Source of the DNA: Hydrogenovibrio sp. UBA654
GTDB taxonomy: Bacteria > Pseudomonadota > Gammaproteobacteria > Thiomicrospirales > Thiomicrospiraceae
Direction: 5' to 3'
Length of the DNA stretch: 35,269 bases
NCBI GenBank assembly: GCA_002299585.1
Contig: DBOE01000070.1
Coordinates: 1 to 35,269, forward strand
A program made the translations under genes and the position numbers. Below are positions 1-8,231 of the stretch, piece by piece. The notes beneath the pieces were generated by a model, which searched no databases, was not told the origin of the DNA, and saw only the letters and a program-made list of their open reading frames with translations. Every line of letters starts with the position of its first letter. Position 1 is the first letter of the stretch.

Positions 1-62
1 ATAACGCAGAGGCTATAAACTTGGCGTTGCCAGAAATTATGATACTTAATCAGAGGATCCTT
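1..62 (-). repeat. Left-truncated copy of a dispersed inverted-repeat (MITE-like) element
   Basis: Read on the minus strand, the end at 34-62 carries CCTCTGATTAAGTAT, the same terminal motif found at 22439, 23933-23976, 24173 and 29648. Just inside it is a small hairpin, TGGC-GTT-GCCA at 22-32. The long copy at 22439-22604 has a TGGC...GCCA hairpin at the equivalent place, which supports common descent. The rest of the element lies outside the window. No transposase reading frame is visible in the part present. Confidence 0.6.
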
Positions 63-94
63 TATAATCTATTATCTCTCATACTTGTAAATAG

Positions 95-125
95 TTATTA
101 ATACTATATGTTAATATGATATAAT
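95..125 (+). promoter_or_regulatory. Possible promoter for the pseudoazurin-like lipoprotein gene
   Basis: A perfect TATAAT (120-125) sits 37 bases before the start codon. A weak -35-like TTATTA (95-100) is 19 bases upstream of it. The surroundings are very AT-rich, so chance matches are likely. The ribosome binding site AGGAAG lies at 153-158. Confidence 0.3.
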
Positions 126-162
126 ATTTAACAGTGAGTTTAATATAAAAAAAGGAAGAAAA

Positions 163-780
163 ATGAAATTACATTTATTAGTACCACTATTTTTAGCATC
201 TACATTGCTTGTAGCTTGTGGAGAAGATAGTAAACAAGAAGATGGGGCAGAAACCAAGGTAGAAGCACCTGCGATTACGGAAAAAGTAGAGGCACCAGTT
301 GTTACAAAAAAAGAAGAACCTAAAGTTGAAATAGAAAAGGTAGTTGAAGAAAAAAAAATAGTAGCTGAAGCTAGCAAGCCATCTGGTTCAAGTGATGATG
401 CCGCAACAGGTACAGTACACGAAATTAAAATGAAAAACTCAAATGCTGATGGAATTATGGTTTTTGAGCCAGGATTTTTAAAAATTAATAAAGGTGATAC
501 CGTTAATTTTGTAGAAGTAGATGCTGGGCATAATGCTGTATCTGAAGTTTCACCAGGAGGTCCTTGGCAAGTAGGATTTTCTGGCGGTAAGGTTAAATTT
601 GATGTAGAAGGTGTAAATATTTATTATTGTGTGCCACACAGATCAATGGCCATGTATGGAGTTATTCAGGTTGGAGAGGCAAAAAATAAAGATGATGCTT
701 TGGCTAAAGCAAAAACTATTGATGCTGGTTTTGCGATGAATACTGGTCGTTTAATTAAGTATATAGAACAAGTTAAATAA
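163..780 (+). CDS. Pseudoazurin-like cupredoxin lipoprotein
   Basis: This is a 205-residue lipoprotein with a type 1 copper domain. Residues 1-20 form a lipoprotein signal ending in LLVAC. A long Glu/Lys/Val/Ala-rich linker (about 21-85) then tethers a cupredoxin domain. The copper ligands are visible: His123 in GHNAV, Cys156, His159 and Met164. The Cys-x2-His-x4-Met spacing fits pseudoazurin, and about 35 C-terminal residues match the helical tail of that family. Pseudoazurins carry single electrons in the periplasm and in some bacteria feed cytochrome c peroxidase. A peroxidase-family gene lies immediately downstream on the opposite strand, so a donor role is a reasonable inference. The start is supported by AGGAAG five bases upstream. 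The membrane anchor and acidic/basic linker are unlike classical soluble pseudoazurin. Confidence 0.85.
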   Translation: MKLHLLVPLFLASTLLVACGEDSKQEDGAETKVEAPAITEKVEAPVVTKKEEPKVEIEKVVEEKKIVAEASKPSGSSDDAATGTVHEIKMKNSNADGIMVFEPGFLKINKGDTVNFVEVDAGHNAVSEVSPGGPWQVGFSGGKVKFDVEGVNIYYCVPHRSMAMYGVIQVGEAKNKDDALAKAKTIDAGFAMNTGRLIKYIEQVK

Positions 781-789
781 CTTTTTAAT

Positions 790-817
790 GTCTACACTGC
801 GTATTATGCGTGTAGAC
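790..817 (+). terminator. Hairpin terminator between convergent genes
   Basis: A perfect 8-bp stem pairs GTCTACAC (790-797) with GTGTAGAC (810-817), closing a 12-base loop. It is followed by a T-rich stretch (TTTAGTCTTT). It lies ten bases after the pseudoazurin gene stop and one base before the stop codon of the opposing cytochrome gene. It fits a terminator for the plus-strand gene and is less convincing on the minus strand, where an A-rich stretch follows. Confidence 0.65.
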
Positions 818-818
818 T

Positions 819-2024
819 TTAGTCTTTACAATTAATGCCTTTCTCTTCAATTAAATGTTCGTAGCGTTTATCGGTAAGAGCTCTTAAAAAGCAGACCATT
901 TGTTCTACTTGGATAGGTTTTAGTTTTCTACCGTCTTTTAATTCTTTTAAGGCAAGGGTTTCTGCTATTTCTGGATTTTGCCATTTTAGTCCTGTTTCAG
1001 GATTTATTTGGTTTTTTGAACCTATCAGATATTTATCATAAAAAAGAATTACAGTTTCTAAATTTTTAAATACGCCGTTATGCATATAAGGTTTCGTTAC
1101 TGCAATGTTTCTAAGTGTAGGTACTCTGAACTTACCTTTTTGTTTTATATCATCTACTGCTGGGTTGTCGAGTAATCCTTGGTCATTTACTGGTTTTCCT
1201 AGCAATTGTTCTAGTTTAATATTTGCGGGCACACCTATGTTATGAAATTCATAATTGGAGAAGGTTTCTTTATCGTATCCATTGGGTCGTAGTTGGTGGC
1301 AAGTAGCACAGTTGGTAAATTGTTGTGAGAAAAACAATGATTTACCCGATAATTCTTTGAAGCTAAATTCATCTTCTCCTTTTAATACTCGATCATATTT
1401 TGAATCAAATGGTGAAAATAATGGAGACTTTTCAAAAGTTGCTATGGCATTTGTCATGGCATAATAAGCTTGATTAGTAGAGGCAAAAACTTTTTCACCA
1501 TAGAACTCTTGAAAAGATCTTCTATAATAAGAGCTTGCTTTTATTCGTGTAACCACCAATTTTTTATTAGGCATCTGCATTTCAATAGGGTTTAGGGGGG
1601 GACCTCCTGCTTGACCTGCTAAATCTTGTTCTCTACCATCTAAAAATTGTCCGCCAATATATCCGAAGTAATCACCTTGTTGTGAATTGAACCTTGTATT
1701 ATGCCCTTTATGAAAAAGTGGTGAAAACTTGGCATAGGCTACGGTTGGGGCATTTCTGCTACCAAATGATTTATTGTCTGTTCCTCTAGATGTTGCAAAT
1801 CGATTGCCATTTTTATGTTGTCGTGAATCTATAAATCCATTTGAAGGGTTATGGCAACTAGCACAGGATTGTTGCCTATTTAGTGATAAATTAACATCAA
1901 AAAATAGTCTTTTGCCTAATTCTGTTTTAGTTAATTGTTGCTCAGGTTGAGTTTTATTTTGGCAAGAGCTTAATAAAACAGCATATAAAGTAACTATTAT
2001 TAATCGTTGGTAATTTATCCTCAT
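819..2024 (-). CDS. Di-heme cytochrome c peroxidase / MauG-family lipoprotein
   Basis: This is a 401-residue exported di-heme protein of the bacterial cytochrome c peroxidase/MauG family. Residues 1-20 are a lipoprotein signal with lipobox LLSSC (Cys21). Heme motif 1 is CASCH at 54-58, in the usual LGKRLFFD...SCASCH setting. Heme motif 2 is CATCH at about 239-243. The C-terminal PYMHNG stretch and the FLRALTD region are also family features. Members reduce hydrogen peroxide in the periplasm or carry out protein oxidations as MauG does; the sequence alone does not decide between these. The pseudoazurin-like gene facing it could encode its electron donor. It lies downstream of fbpABC on the same strand, nine bases after fbpC, so co-transcription with iron uptake genes is likely. 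Confidence 0.85.
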   Translation of the reverse strand: MRINYQRLIIVTLYAVLLSSCQNKTQPEQQLTKTELGKRLFFDVNLSLNRQQSCASCHNPSNGFIDSRQHKNGNRFATSRGTDNKSFGSRNAPTVAYAKFSPLFHKGHNTRFNSQQGDYFGYIGGQFLDGREQDLAGQAGGPPLNPIEMQMPNKKLVVTRIKASSYYRRSFQEFYGEKVFASTNQAYYAMTNAIATFEKSPLFSPFDSKYDRVLKGEDEFSFKELSGKSLFFSQQFTNCATCHQLRPNGYDKETFSNYEFHNIGVPANIKLEQLLGKPVNDQGLLDNPAVDDIKQKGKFRVPTLRNIAVTKPYMHNGVFKNLETVILFYDKYLIGSKNQINPETGLKWQNPEIAETLALKELKDGRKLKPIQVEQMVCFLRALTDKRYEHLIEEKGINCKD

Positions 2025-2033
2025 GTGTTTATT

Positions 2034-3071
2034 TTAACAATTTTTAAAACATATAGCATGATCCATCTTAATTTTTATACCTAATTGACTACCAATATCG
2101 TGGCCATTATGTGACTGGCTTAGGCAGATAATATGTTCCTTATTAGGTAGTAAAAGCGTAAATATATAGTGCGAACCTCTGAAGTCTTTATTGATTATTT
2201 TAAAGCTAATTTTAGAATCATCATCATGAATAATATCGTCTGGTCGAATTAATACGGACACTTCATCACCATCTTTAAAGTCATTATTGGAGTTTAATAT
2301 CCCTAGGGCAGTATTTATTTGTTTGTGCTTGGTAAAGGTACCGTTTATGAAAACGCCTTGCCCGATAAAGCTTGCAATAAAAGGGTGCGTTGGTTGGTGG
2401 TATATAGTAAAAGGCGGAGCCCATTGAAGTAGTTTGCCATCTTTCATTATTCCGATAGTATCACTAATTGCATAGGCCTCATTCTGGTTATGAGTTACCA
2501 TTAAAGAAGTTATATTCTCAGACTTTATGATTTTTCTTATTTCTTTAGCTAGGGATTCTCTCAGCTCTATATCTAGACCAGAAAAAGGTTCATCCATGAG
2601 TAGCAATTTTGGTTTTGGTGCTAAAGATCTAGCTAGTGCTACTCGTTGTTGTTGCCCACCAGAAAGTTGGTGTGGATAACGCTTGGCAATGTTTGGTAGG
2701 TTGATTAGTTCAAGAAGTTCTACAATGCGTTTCTGTTGTTCACCCTTATTTAAATTGCTTATTCCAAAGGCTATATTTTGCTTAACTGTTAAGTGTGGAA
2801 ATAATGCATAATCTTGGAATACCATACCTATGTTGCGTAGTTCAGTCGCAGTTTGTTTTATTTTAGATGAGAGTAGTGTGTCTTTTAAGTATATTTTACC
2901 GTCTGATATTGCCTGTAATCCTGCAATTGAACGCAATAAAGTAGTTTTTCCACAGCCACTTGATCCTAATAAACAGCCAATTTCACCCTTTTGTAAAGAT
3001 AGGCTTATTTGGTCAAGAATTTTTATTTTGCCATAGCTACTGGATACTTCTTGTACTAATAGTTCAGGCAT
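2034..3071 (-). CDS. fbpC: Ferric-iron ABC transporter ATP-binding protein
   Basis: This 345-residue protein is the ATPase that powers ferric iron import across the inner membrane. Walker A is GSSGCGKT at 36-43. The ABC signature LSGGQQQRVALA follows, then Walker B LLLMDEP and the H-loop MVTHN, all in the normal order. A C-terminal extension of about 120 residues, containing VLIRPDDI, is the TOBE-like regulatory region usual in FbpC/PotA-type ATPases. The start codon lies inside the end of the permease gene (8-base overlap), which points to translational coupling. Sulfate or polyamine transport is possible for the ATPase alone, but the FbpA-like binding protein upstream favours iron. Confidence 0.88.
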   Translation of the reverse strand: MPELLVQEVSSSYGKIKILDQISLSLQKGEIGCLLGSSGCGKTTLLRSIAGLQAISDGKIYLKDTLLSSKIKQTATELRNIGMVFQDYALFPHLTVKQNIAFGISNLNKGEQQKRIVELLELINLPNIAKRYPHQLSGGQQQRVALARSLAPKPKLLLMDEPFSGLDIELRESLAKEIRKIIKSENITSLMVTHNQNEAYAISDTIGIMKDGKLLQWAPPFTIYHQPTHPFIASFIGQGVFINGTFTKHKQINTALGILNSNNDFKDGDEVSVLIRPDDIIHDDDSKISFKIINKDFRGSHYIFTLLLPNKEHIICLSQSHNGHDIGSQLGIKIKMDHAICFKNC

Positions 3072-4689
3072 GTTGTTTTCTCATTATTTGACTTAAGATG
3101 ATAACAGGTATTAGACCTGTTAAAACAATTAATATTGCAGGTAATCCTGCATCAGCAAGGCGTTCATCGGCTGCCATTTCGTAAGCTCTAACCGAAAGAG
3201 TATTAAAGTTAAAAGGCCTGAGTATTAAGGTGGTTGGCAGTTCTTTTAGGACTTCCACAAAAACCAAGATAAAAGCAGTTAATAAGCTTGTCTTAAGCAT
3301 CGGCAAATGAATTTTAGTTAATATTCTAGTTGGTCTTGCCCCTAAAGTTATCGCGGTTTCATCCATAGAATTTTTTATACGAGACAGCCCTGAATCTATG
3401 GTTTGTAATGAAACTGATAAAAAACGAAAGGTATAGGCAAACACCAAAATAAATAAAGTTCCAGATAAAATTAAACCAGTAGAAATATTAAAATTAGCGA
3501 GCATAAAACTATCAATATAATTATCAAATGTTGTAAATAAAATCATCACAGCAATGGCTATAACTGTACCAGGGATAGCATAGCCAAAAGTTGTGATTCG
3601 CACGAGGGTATAGATTATTTTATTGTCTTGAATTCGCTTTGAATAGGCAAGCAGTAGGGCTATAATTACTGTAATCAATGCCGTAAAAAAAGCTAAATAA
3701 AAGCTGTTCCATATAAGTTCAAAAAACTCTTTATTAAAACTGGTTTGGGCACTATTAATTGACCAAGCTAATAGTTGTGAAGTAGGGATAATAAATCCTA
3801 ATAAAATTGGTAAACTACAAATAATAAAAGCTATTACGGCTTTTAATCCAGTAATTTTAGTAGTAATCGGTGGTTGATTTTTTTGGTGAGTAAAGTATTT
3901 GGCTTGCCTTCGAGACCAAAGTTCTATTAGTATCAAGGTGATAACAAAGGCTAATAAAAGCAAAGATAGTTGGGCAGTGGTTGTGGTATCACCAAATCCT
4001 GTCCAGCTACGGTATATGCCCGTAGTAAAGGTTGGTATGCCAAAGTGTTTTACGGTACCAAAGTCGGCTAAGGTTTCCATTAAAGCTAGGGTTAAACCGG
4101 CAATTATGGCTGGGCGAGCCATTGGCAAAGCTACTTTAAAGAATATTCGCAATGGACTGGCACCTAAAGTTTTACTAACTTCTATAATTTGTTGGCTTTT
4201 ACTTGCAAAAGCCGCTCTTGCTAGCAAGTATACATAAGGGTATAGCACTAATGAAAACATCAGGATTGCGCCTCCTAAAGAGCGAACCTCAGGAAACCAC
4301 TGTAAAACCGTTTGTGTTGAAAAAATAGTTCGTAGATAGCTTTGTACTGGCCCTTCAAACTCTAATAAACCAGTGTAGGTGTAAGCAATTATATAAGCTG
4401 GTATAGCAAGCGGTAATAATAATGCCCAGTGTAAAATATTGCTAGCAAAAAACTGATATTGAGTTATCAGCCAAGCACTATAAACGCCAAACAATAAAGT
4501 TCCAATTGAAACCCCAAACATTAAGATCAGTGAGTTAGTTATATATTCAGGTAAAAGTGTTTTGGCTAAGTGTGTCCAGTTTTCATTAGTTGGTTCAAAT
4601 ATAAAGCTAACTAATAGCCAAATTGGAGTAGTTAGCAATATAGTTACTACTAGAGTAACAAAAAACCATTTTTTGGAAATTGTTCTCAT
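3064..4689 (-). CDS. fbpB: Ferric-iron ABC transporter permease, fused two-domain type
   Basis: This is a 541-residue inner-membrane permease with about 12 hydrophobic segments. It carries two binding-protein-dependent permease domains in tandem. Each has an EAA-type cytoplasmic loop for docking the ATPase: SKTLGASPLRIFFKVALPMA in the first half and TLGARPTRILTKIHLPML in the second. This fused layout is characteristic of FbpB/SfuB iron permeases. The gene starts six bases after the fbpA stop and overlaps fbpC by eight bases, so the three form a compact fbpABC operon. Confidence 0.88.
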   Translation of the reverse strand: MRTISKKWFFVTLVVTILLTTPIWLLVSFIFEPTNENWTHLAKTLLPEYITNSLILMFGVSIGTLLFGVYSAWLITQYQFFASNILHWALLLPLAIPAYIIAYTYTGLLEFEGPVQSYLRTIFSTQTVLQWFPEVRSLGGAILMFSLVLYPYVYLLARAAFASKSQQIIEVSKTLGASPLRIFFKVALPMARPAIIAGLTLALMETLADFGTVKHFGIPTFTTGIYRSWTGFGDTTTTAQLSLLLLAFVITLILIELWSRRQAKYFTHQKNQPPITTKITGLKAVIAFIICSLPILLGFIIPTSQLLAWSINSAQTSFNKEFFELIWNSFYLAFFTALITVIIALLLAYSKRIQDNKIIYTLVRITTFGYAIPGTVIAIAVMILFTTFDNYIDSFMLANFNISTGLILSGTLFILVFAYTFRFLSVSLQTIDSGLSRIKNSMDETAITLGARPTRILTKIHLPMLKTSLLTAFILVFVEVLKELPTTLILRPFNFNTLSVRAYEMAADERLADAGLPAILIVLTGLIPVIILSQIMRKQHA

Positions 4690-4695
4690 TACAAA

Positions 4696-5706
4696 TTAAC
4701 GCCAACCAGCTTTATCCATAATTTTTACGGCATCAGAATTGAATAAGCCAAGTTTGTCTAAATCTAAAGTGTCTGCTTTAAATTTTCCCCAGCTTTTAAG
4801 CGTTTCACTTAAGCCAGCAGTTGTAACAACTGGGTATTCATTATTTACTTGGGCATACCAAAATTGAGCATCATCGGATAATAAAAAGTTGATTAACTTT
4901 AGGGCATTTTTTTTATTTTTAGCAGCCTTAGTTATAGCAATACCGCTCACATTTATATGTGTGCCTCTGTCTTGTTGGTTAGGCCAAAATACCGCAATTT
5001 TTTTAGTAGCATTAACTTGTGAGCTATCAGAACTATTTATCATTTGCCCAAGATAATAGGTGTTTACTATTGCCACATCACATTGCCCTGCGGCAACAGC
5101 TTTTATCTGATCTCTATCCCCCCCCTTTGGCTTACGAGCAAAGTTTTTTACTAGGCTTTTTGTCCATTTTGCTGTAAATTTTTTGCCTTTATGAGCGATC
5201 ATAGACGCAACTAAAGATTGATTGTAAATATTATTAGATGAACGCACACAAATTCTTTTACGCCATTTTTTGTCCGTTAAGGCTTCATAAGTGCTTAGTT
5301 CAGAAGGTTTTACTCTATCTTTAGCATACACAATAACTCTAGCCCTAGTAGTTAGTGCTAACCAATAATGCTCCGGGTCTTGTAAATGTTTAGCTATCAT
5401 ATTTTGCATTTTTATGGTAATTGCCGGTTGTAAAACCTTGGATACTTTAGCACGGTATAATCTACCAGCATCAGTAGTTATGAGGATATCAGCAGGGGAA
5501 TTTTTGCCTTCAAGTTGTAACCTTTTTAACAGAGCATCTTCTGAACTAGTAATTAAATTAACCTTAATTCCTGAAGTACGAGAAAATTCATTTAATAAAG
5601 GTTTAATTAACTGTTCCTTGCGAGCAGAGTACACATTAACTTCTTCTTTAGCAAGTAGGGGGAAACTTAGCACAAAAATAATGGAGCAAAGGAGGATTTT
5701 TTTCAT
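4696..5706 (-). CDS. fbpA: Periplasmic ferric-iron binding protein
   Basis: This is a 336-residue extracellular solute-binding protein of the FbpA type. A cleavable signal peptide covers about residues 1-19 (hydrophobic stretch, then LLAKEE). Mature features include VNVYSARKEQL near the N-terminus and PADILITTDAGRLY. The adjacent tyrosines Tyr217-Tyr218 in NTYYLG correspond to the Tyr pair that binds Fe(III) in Neisseria and Haemophilus FbpA. It hands iron to the FbpBC translocator encoded next. The gene is divergent from the imelysin gene across a 113-base region holding a Fur-like site, so iron-repressed expression is likely. An 8-base C run at 5118-5125 encodes Lys-Gly-Gly-Asp. Confidence 0.9.
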   Translation of the reverse strand: MKKILLCSIIFVLSFPLLAKEEVNVYSARKEQLIKPLLNEFSRTSGIKVNLITSSEDALLKRLQLEGKNSPADILITTDAGRLYRAKVSKVLQPAITIKMQNMIAKHLQDPEHYWLALTTRARVIVYAKDRVKPSELSTYEALTDKKWRKRICVRSSNNIYNQSLVASMIAHKGKKFTAKWTKSLVKNFARKPKGGDRDQIKAVAAGQCDVAIVNTYYLGQMINSSDSSQVNATKKIAVFWPNQQDRGTHINVSGIAITKAAKNKKNALKLINFLLSDDAQFWYAQVNNEYPVVTTAGLSETLKSWGKFKADTLDLDKLGLFNSDAVKIMDKAGWR

Positions 5707-5723
5707 CTGGATAGCCTTTTGAT

Positions 5724-5738
5724 TGATTATAATTAGCC
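5724..5738. promoter_or_regulatory. Candidate Fur box between fbpA and the imelysin gene
   Basis: TGATTATAATTAGCC matches the 7-1-7 Fur consensus TGATAAT-N-ATTATCA at 11 of 14 specified positions. It lies 18 bases upstream of fbpA and about 80 upstream of the divergent imelysin gene. Both neighbours belong to families that are commonly Fur-regulated. AT richness makes chance matches more likely, so the call rests partly on context. Confidence 0.42.
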
Positions 5739-5819
5739 TTTAGTTTTTTATAAACAAAGTAAATAAAAGATTATACTTTGTAAATTTAAAATATACTAAT
5801 ATTAAATAGGGATTCTACT

Positions 5820-7274
5820 ATGAAATTAAAAACATTAAGTTTAGCTGTTATTATAATTGCGTATCTAGCCGCTTGTAGTGAGCCAGTAGTAAAAAAAACT
5901 CAGCCACTAGAGCATAATATTATTAAACTTAAACAGCTACTAGAAACCAATGCAGATATTGCTTTTGCAGTTTATTCTGATTCTGTAGAGACACTTAAGT
6001 TATTAAAAAATACAATTGTTAATTTAAAATTTACACCAACAGAAAAAACCTTAGCTAAGGCTAAAAAAGCATGGTTAATTGCTCGTGAACCTTATGGGCA
6101 AACAGAAGTTTATAGATTTCGATTAAGTCCAATTGATTCAACTGATTATATAAATGAAAATGGCCCAGAAGGGGCAATAAATGCTTGGCCTTTAGGAGAG
6201 GCATTAATTGATTATGTGAAAGTGGGTAATGATTTTGGTGATGATCAACTTGGTGTAGCAGAGCATAAAACAGTGATCAATAAAGGCAAAGCTATTACCA
6301 CGAAAAATCTTGGCAATAATATTATTAATAATCGGAGGATCAAAATAAATAACAAGCTATTTTCAAAAACAGTTAGCTCAGAAGATGAACGCGATGTTTT
6401 AGCAGGCTATCATGCAATTGAGTTTTTATTATGGGGGCAAGATCTTAATAATTATAGCAGTGCGAATACCCAAGGTAATCGCCAGTTAGCAGTAAAAGCT
6501 TGGGGAGCTAATAATATAGCTATGGGAGGGAAACGACCAGTTAGTGATTTTATTTCTACCAAAAAAAATGACTTAGCAAGCCGTAGATTACAGTATTTAA
6601 AAGTAGCTACGGATAAATTAATTAATGATTTAGAAATTGTTCGAGATGCTTGGGAACAAAATTACTCTAGTAATTATCGTCGTCAGTTTACCCAAATAGT
6701 AACTATTAAACAGGCTAAACAAAAGATTGCCGAAATTTTAATAGGAATGGGTACCTTATCTGAAGGAGAGCTAGCTGGGGAAAGAATGCAAATAGCACTG
6801 TCATCGGACTCGCAAGAAGATGAGCATTCTTGTTTTTCAGATAACACCCATCGTGATATTTGGTTGAATGCTCAAGGAGTAACCAATAGCTATTATGGTG
6901 AGTATGCAGGCTATGATTCAAACCTAGATGGTAAAATTGATGCTGGTACTAAAATAGTGGGTTATGGTTTTGATGATTATTTAAAAGATATTAAGAAAAC
7001 TAATCTTGCGATCAATCTAGAAACGCAGTTTAAAGTGACGCAAAAGGGCTATCAAGCAATTGATGCTTCTGCTAAAAATGGTGTACCAGTTGATGTAATG
7101 ATTCAATCGCCAAGTGAAAATATAGCTAAACCTATGCGAGATACAATTGTATCCCTAAACAAGCAGTCAGCACAAATTGCCAGATTAGCTAAAGCAATGA
7201 AAATTACAAATATGATTGTTGATACTGAAGCTTCTGCTTGTGATACTTCTAATCCAACTAAAGTTTGTGATTAA
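5820..7274 (+). CDS. Imelysin-family iron-associated lipoprotein
   Basis: This is a 484-residue exported lipoprotein. The signal ends in the lipobox YLAAC (Cys19). The imelysin signature GxHxxE appears as GYHAIEFLLWGQDL at about 195-208, and the family's later HSCFSDNTHRDIW segment is at about 337. Imelysins (peptidase family M75, IrpA/EfeO-like) are cell-envelope proteins that are iron-regulated and linked to iron acquisition; peptidase activity is doubtful in most members. A good ribosome binding site, AGGGA (5808-5812), lies seven bases before the ATG. The position opposite fbpABC, with a Fur-like site between, supports a role in iron uptake. The length and layout look intact. Confidence 0.87.
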   Translation: MKLKTLSLAVIIIAYLAACSEPVVKKTQPLEHNIIKLKQLLETNADIAFAVYSDSVETLKLLKNTIVNLKFTPTEKTLAKAKKAWLIAREPYGQTEVYRFRLSPIDSTDYINENGPEGAINAWPLGEALIDYVKVGNDFGDDQLGVAEHKTVINKGKAITTKNLGNNIINNRRIKINNKLFSKTVSSEDERDVLAGYHAIEFLLWGQDLNNYSSANTQGNRQLAVKAWGANNIAMGGKRPVSDFISTKKNDLASRRLQYLKVATDKLINDLEIVRDAWEQNYSSNYRRQFTQIVTIKQAKQKIAEILIGMGTLSEGELAGERMQIALSSDSQEDEHSCFSDNTHRDIWLNAQGVTNSYYGEYAGYDSNLDGKIDAGTKIVGYGFDDYLKDIKKTNLAINLETQFKVTQKGYQAIDASAKNGVPVDVMIQSPSENIAKPMRDTIVSLNKQSAQIARLAKAMKITNMIVDTEASACDTSNPTKVCD

Positions 7275-7291
7275 TCTAAAGAGGTCTAAAA

Positions 7292-7307
7292 CTGAATAGC
7301 AATTCAG
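7292..7307 (+). terminator. Small hairpin after the imelysin gene
   Basis: CTGAAT (7292-7297) pairs with ATTCAG (7302-7307) around a four-base loop. A run of seven T occurs 13 bases further on (7320-7326). The stem is short and not adjacent to the T run, so terminator function is uncertain. Confidence 0.3.
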
Positions 7308-7366
7308 GAAGAGCTAGCGTTTTTTTCTTATCCTATACTAGGCTTGTTAAGAATAATAAGTCAACT

Positions 7367-8224
7367 ATGAATAAACAAATCAAAAAAGTTATTTACTATA
7401 TTGAACAAAATATTGATGAAAAACTTGATTTAGTCAAATTAGCTAAAATAGCCTGTTATTCTGATTATCACTTTTGTCGTATTTTTAAAGTTAATGTAGG
7501 TGAATCTGTGATGTCGTATGCAACTCGTTTAAAGCTTGAACGAGCAGTTATACAAATGAGGGTGTCCGATAAAAACACCCTTGAAGTAGCTTTAGATGCA
7601 GGCTATGAAACACATACTGGATTTATTAAAGCATTTAAAAAACATTTTGGCACAACTCCTACCAAATACACAAAAATCTATCAACAGTTTTATAATAACT
7701 ATAAGGATATAAAGATGAACACTCCAGAGATAGTAACAAGAAATGAAGTTTATGTAGTTTTTACCAGAGAAAATGGTGAGTATGAAAAAAGTTCAACTAT
7801 AGCCTGGCAAAGGTTAACGGCGGAGATGAATAATTTAGATGAAGCTTTTAGAAAAAGACCTCCAACAACAGCAACGAATCTAGGTAAAAGCAAAGGTGAG
7901 GCACTAGGAATTTGTCATGATGATCCAACAGTAACCCAAGAAGAAAATATTCGTTATGATGCAGCACTTGCATGGGATAAAGCAGATGTAGCAGAACTAA
8001 CTAATTATGGGTTTGATACTAAAACCATAGCTGGCGGCAAGTATGCTAGAGTTCTTTATAAGGGGTACGACAATGCTGATGCGTGGTATGGACTTTATAG
8101 TTGGGTAGAAAAAAAGGGCTATACTTTTCGTGATGTTCCTCCTTTTGAAAAGTATCTTAATGTTCTAGAAGAGGGGCTAGAAAAAAAAGATAATTTAGTG
8201 GAAATTTATGTGCCAATTGAATAG
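7367..8224 (+). CDS. AraC-family regulator with GyrI-like ligand domain
   Basis: This is a 285-residue transcription factor. Residues 1-105 form an N-terminal AraC/XylS DNA-binding region with two helix-turn-helix units: LDLVKLAKIACYSDYHFCRI and LEVALDAGYETHTGFIKAFK, the latter ending in FGTTPTKY. Residues about 118-285 resemble the GyrI/Rob effector-binding fold (EIVTRNEVYVVF..., closing with EIYVPIE). Rob-like proteins use this domain to sense small, often amphipathic or toxic, molecules. Its stop codon is seven bases before the likely start of the TonB-dependent receptor gene, so it may control that gene. The ligand is unknown. Confidence 0.85.
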   Translation: MNKQIKKVIYYIEQNIDEKLDLVKLAKIACYSDYHFCRIFKVNVGESVMSYATRLKLERAVIQMRVSDKNTLEVALDAGYETHTGFIKAFKKHFGTTPTKYTKIYQQFYNNYKDIKMNTPEIVTRNEVYVVFTRENGEYEKSSTIAWQRLTAEMNNLDEAFRKRPPTTATNLGKSKGEALGICHDDPTVTQEENIRYDAALAWDKADVAELTNYGFDTKTIAGGKYARVLYKGYDNADAWYGLYSWVEKKGYTFRDVPPFEKYLNVLEEGLEKKDNLVEIYVPIE

Positions 8225-8231
8225 TTACTTT

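Noticed and set aside
8208..8231. Earlier start for the TonB receptor at 8208
   Set aside because: It overlaps the end of the AraC-type gene and puts eight polar residues before an otherwise perfect signal peptide beginning at 8232.
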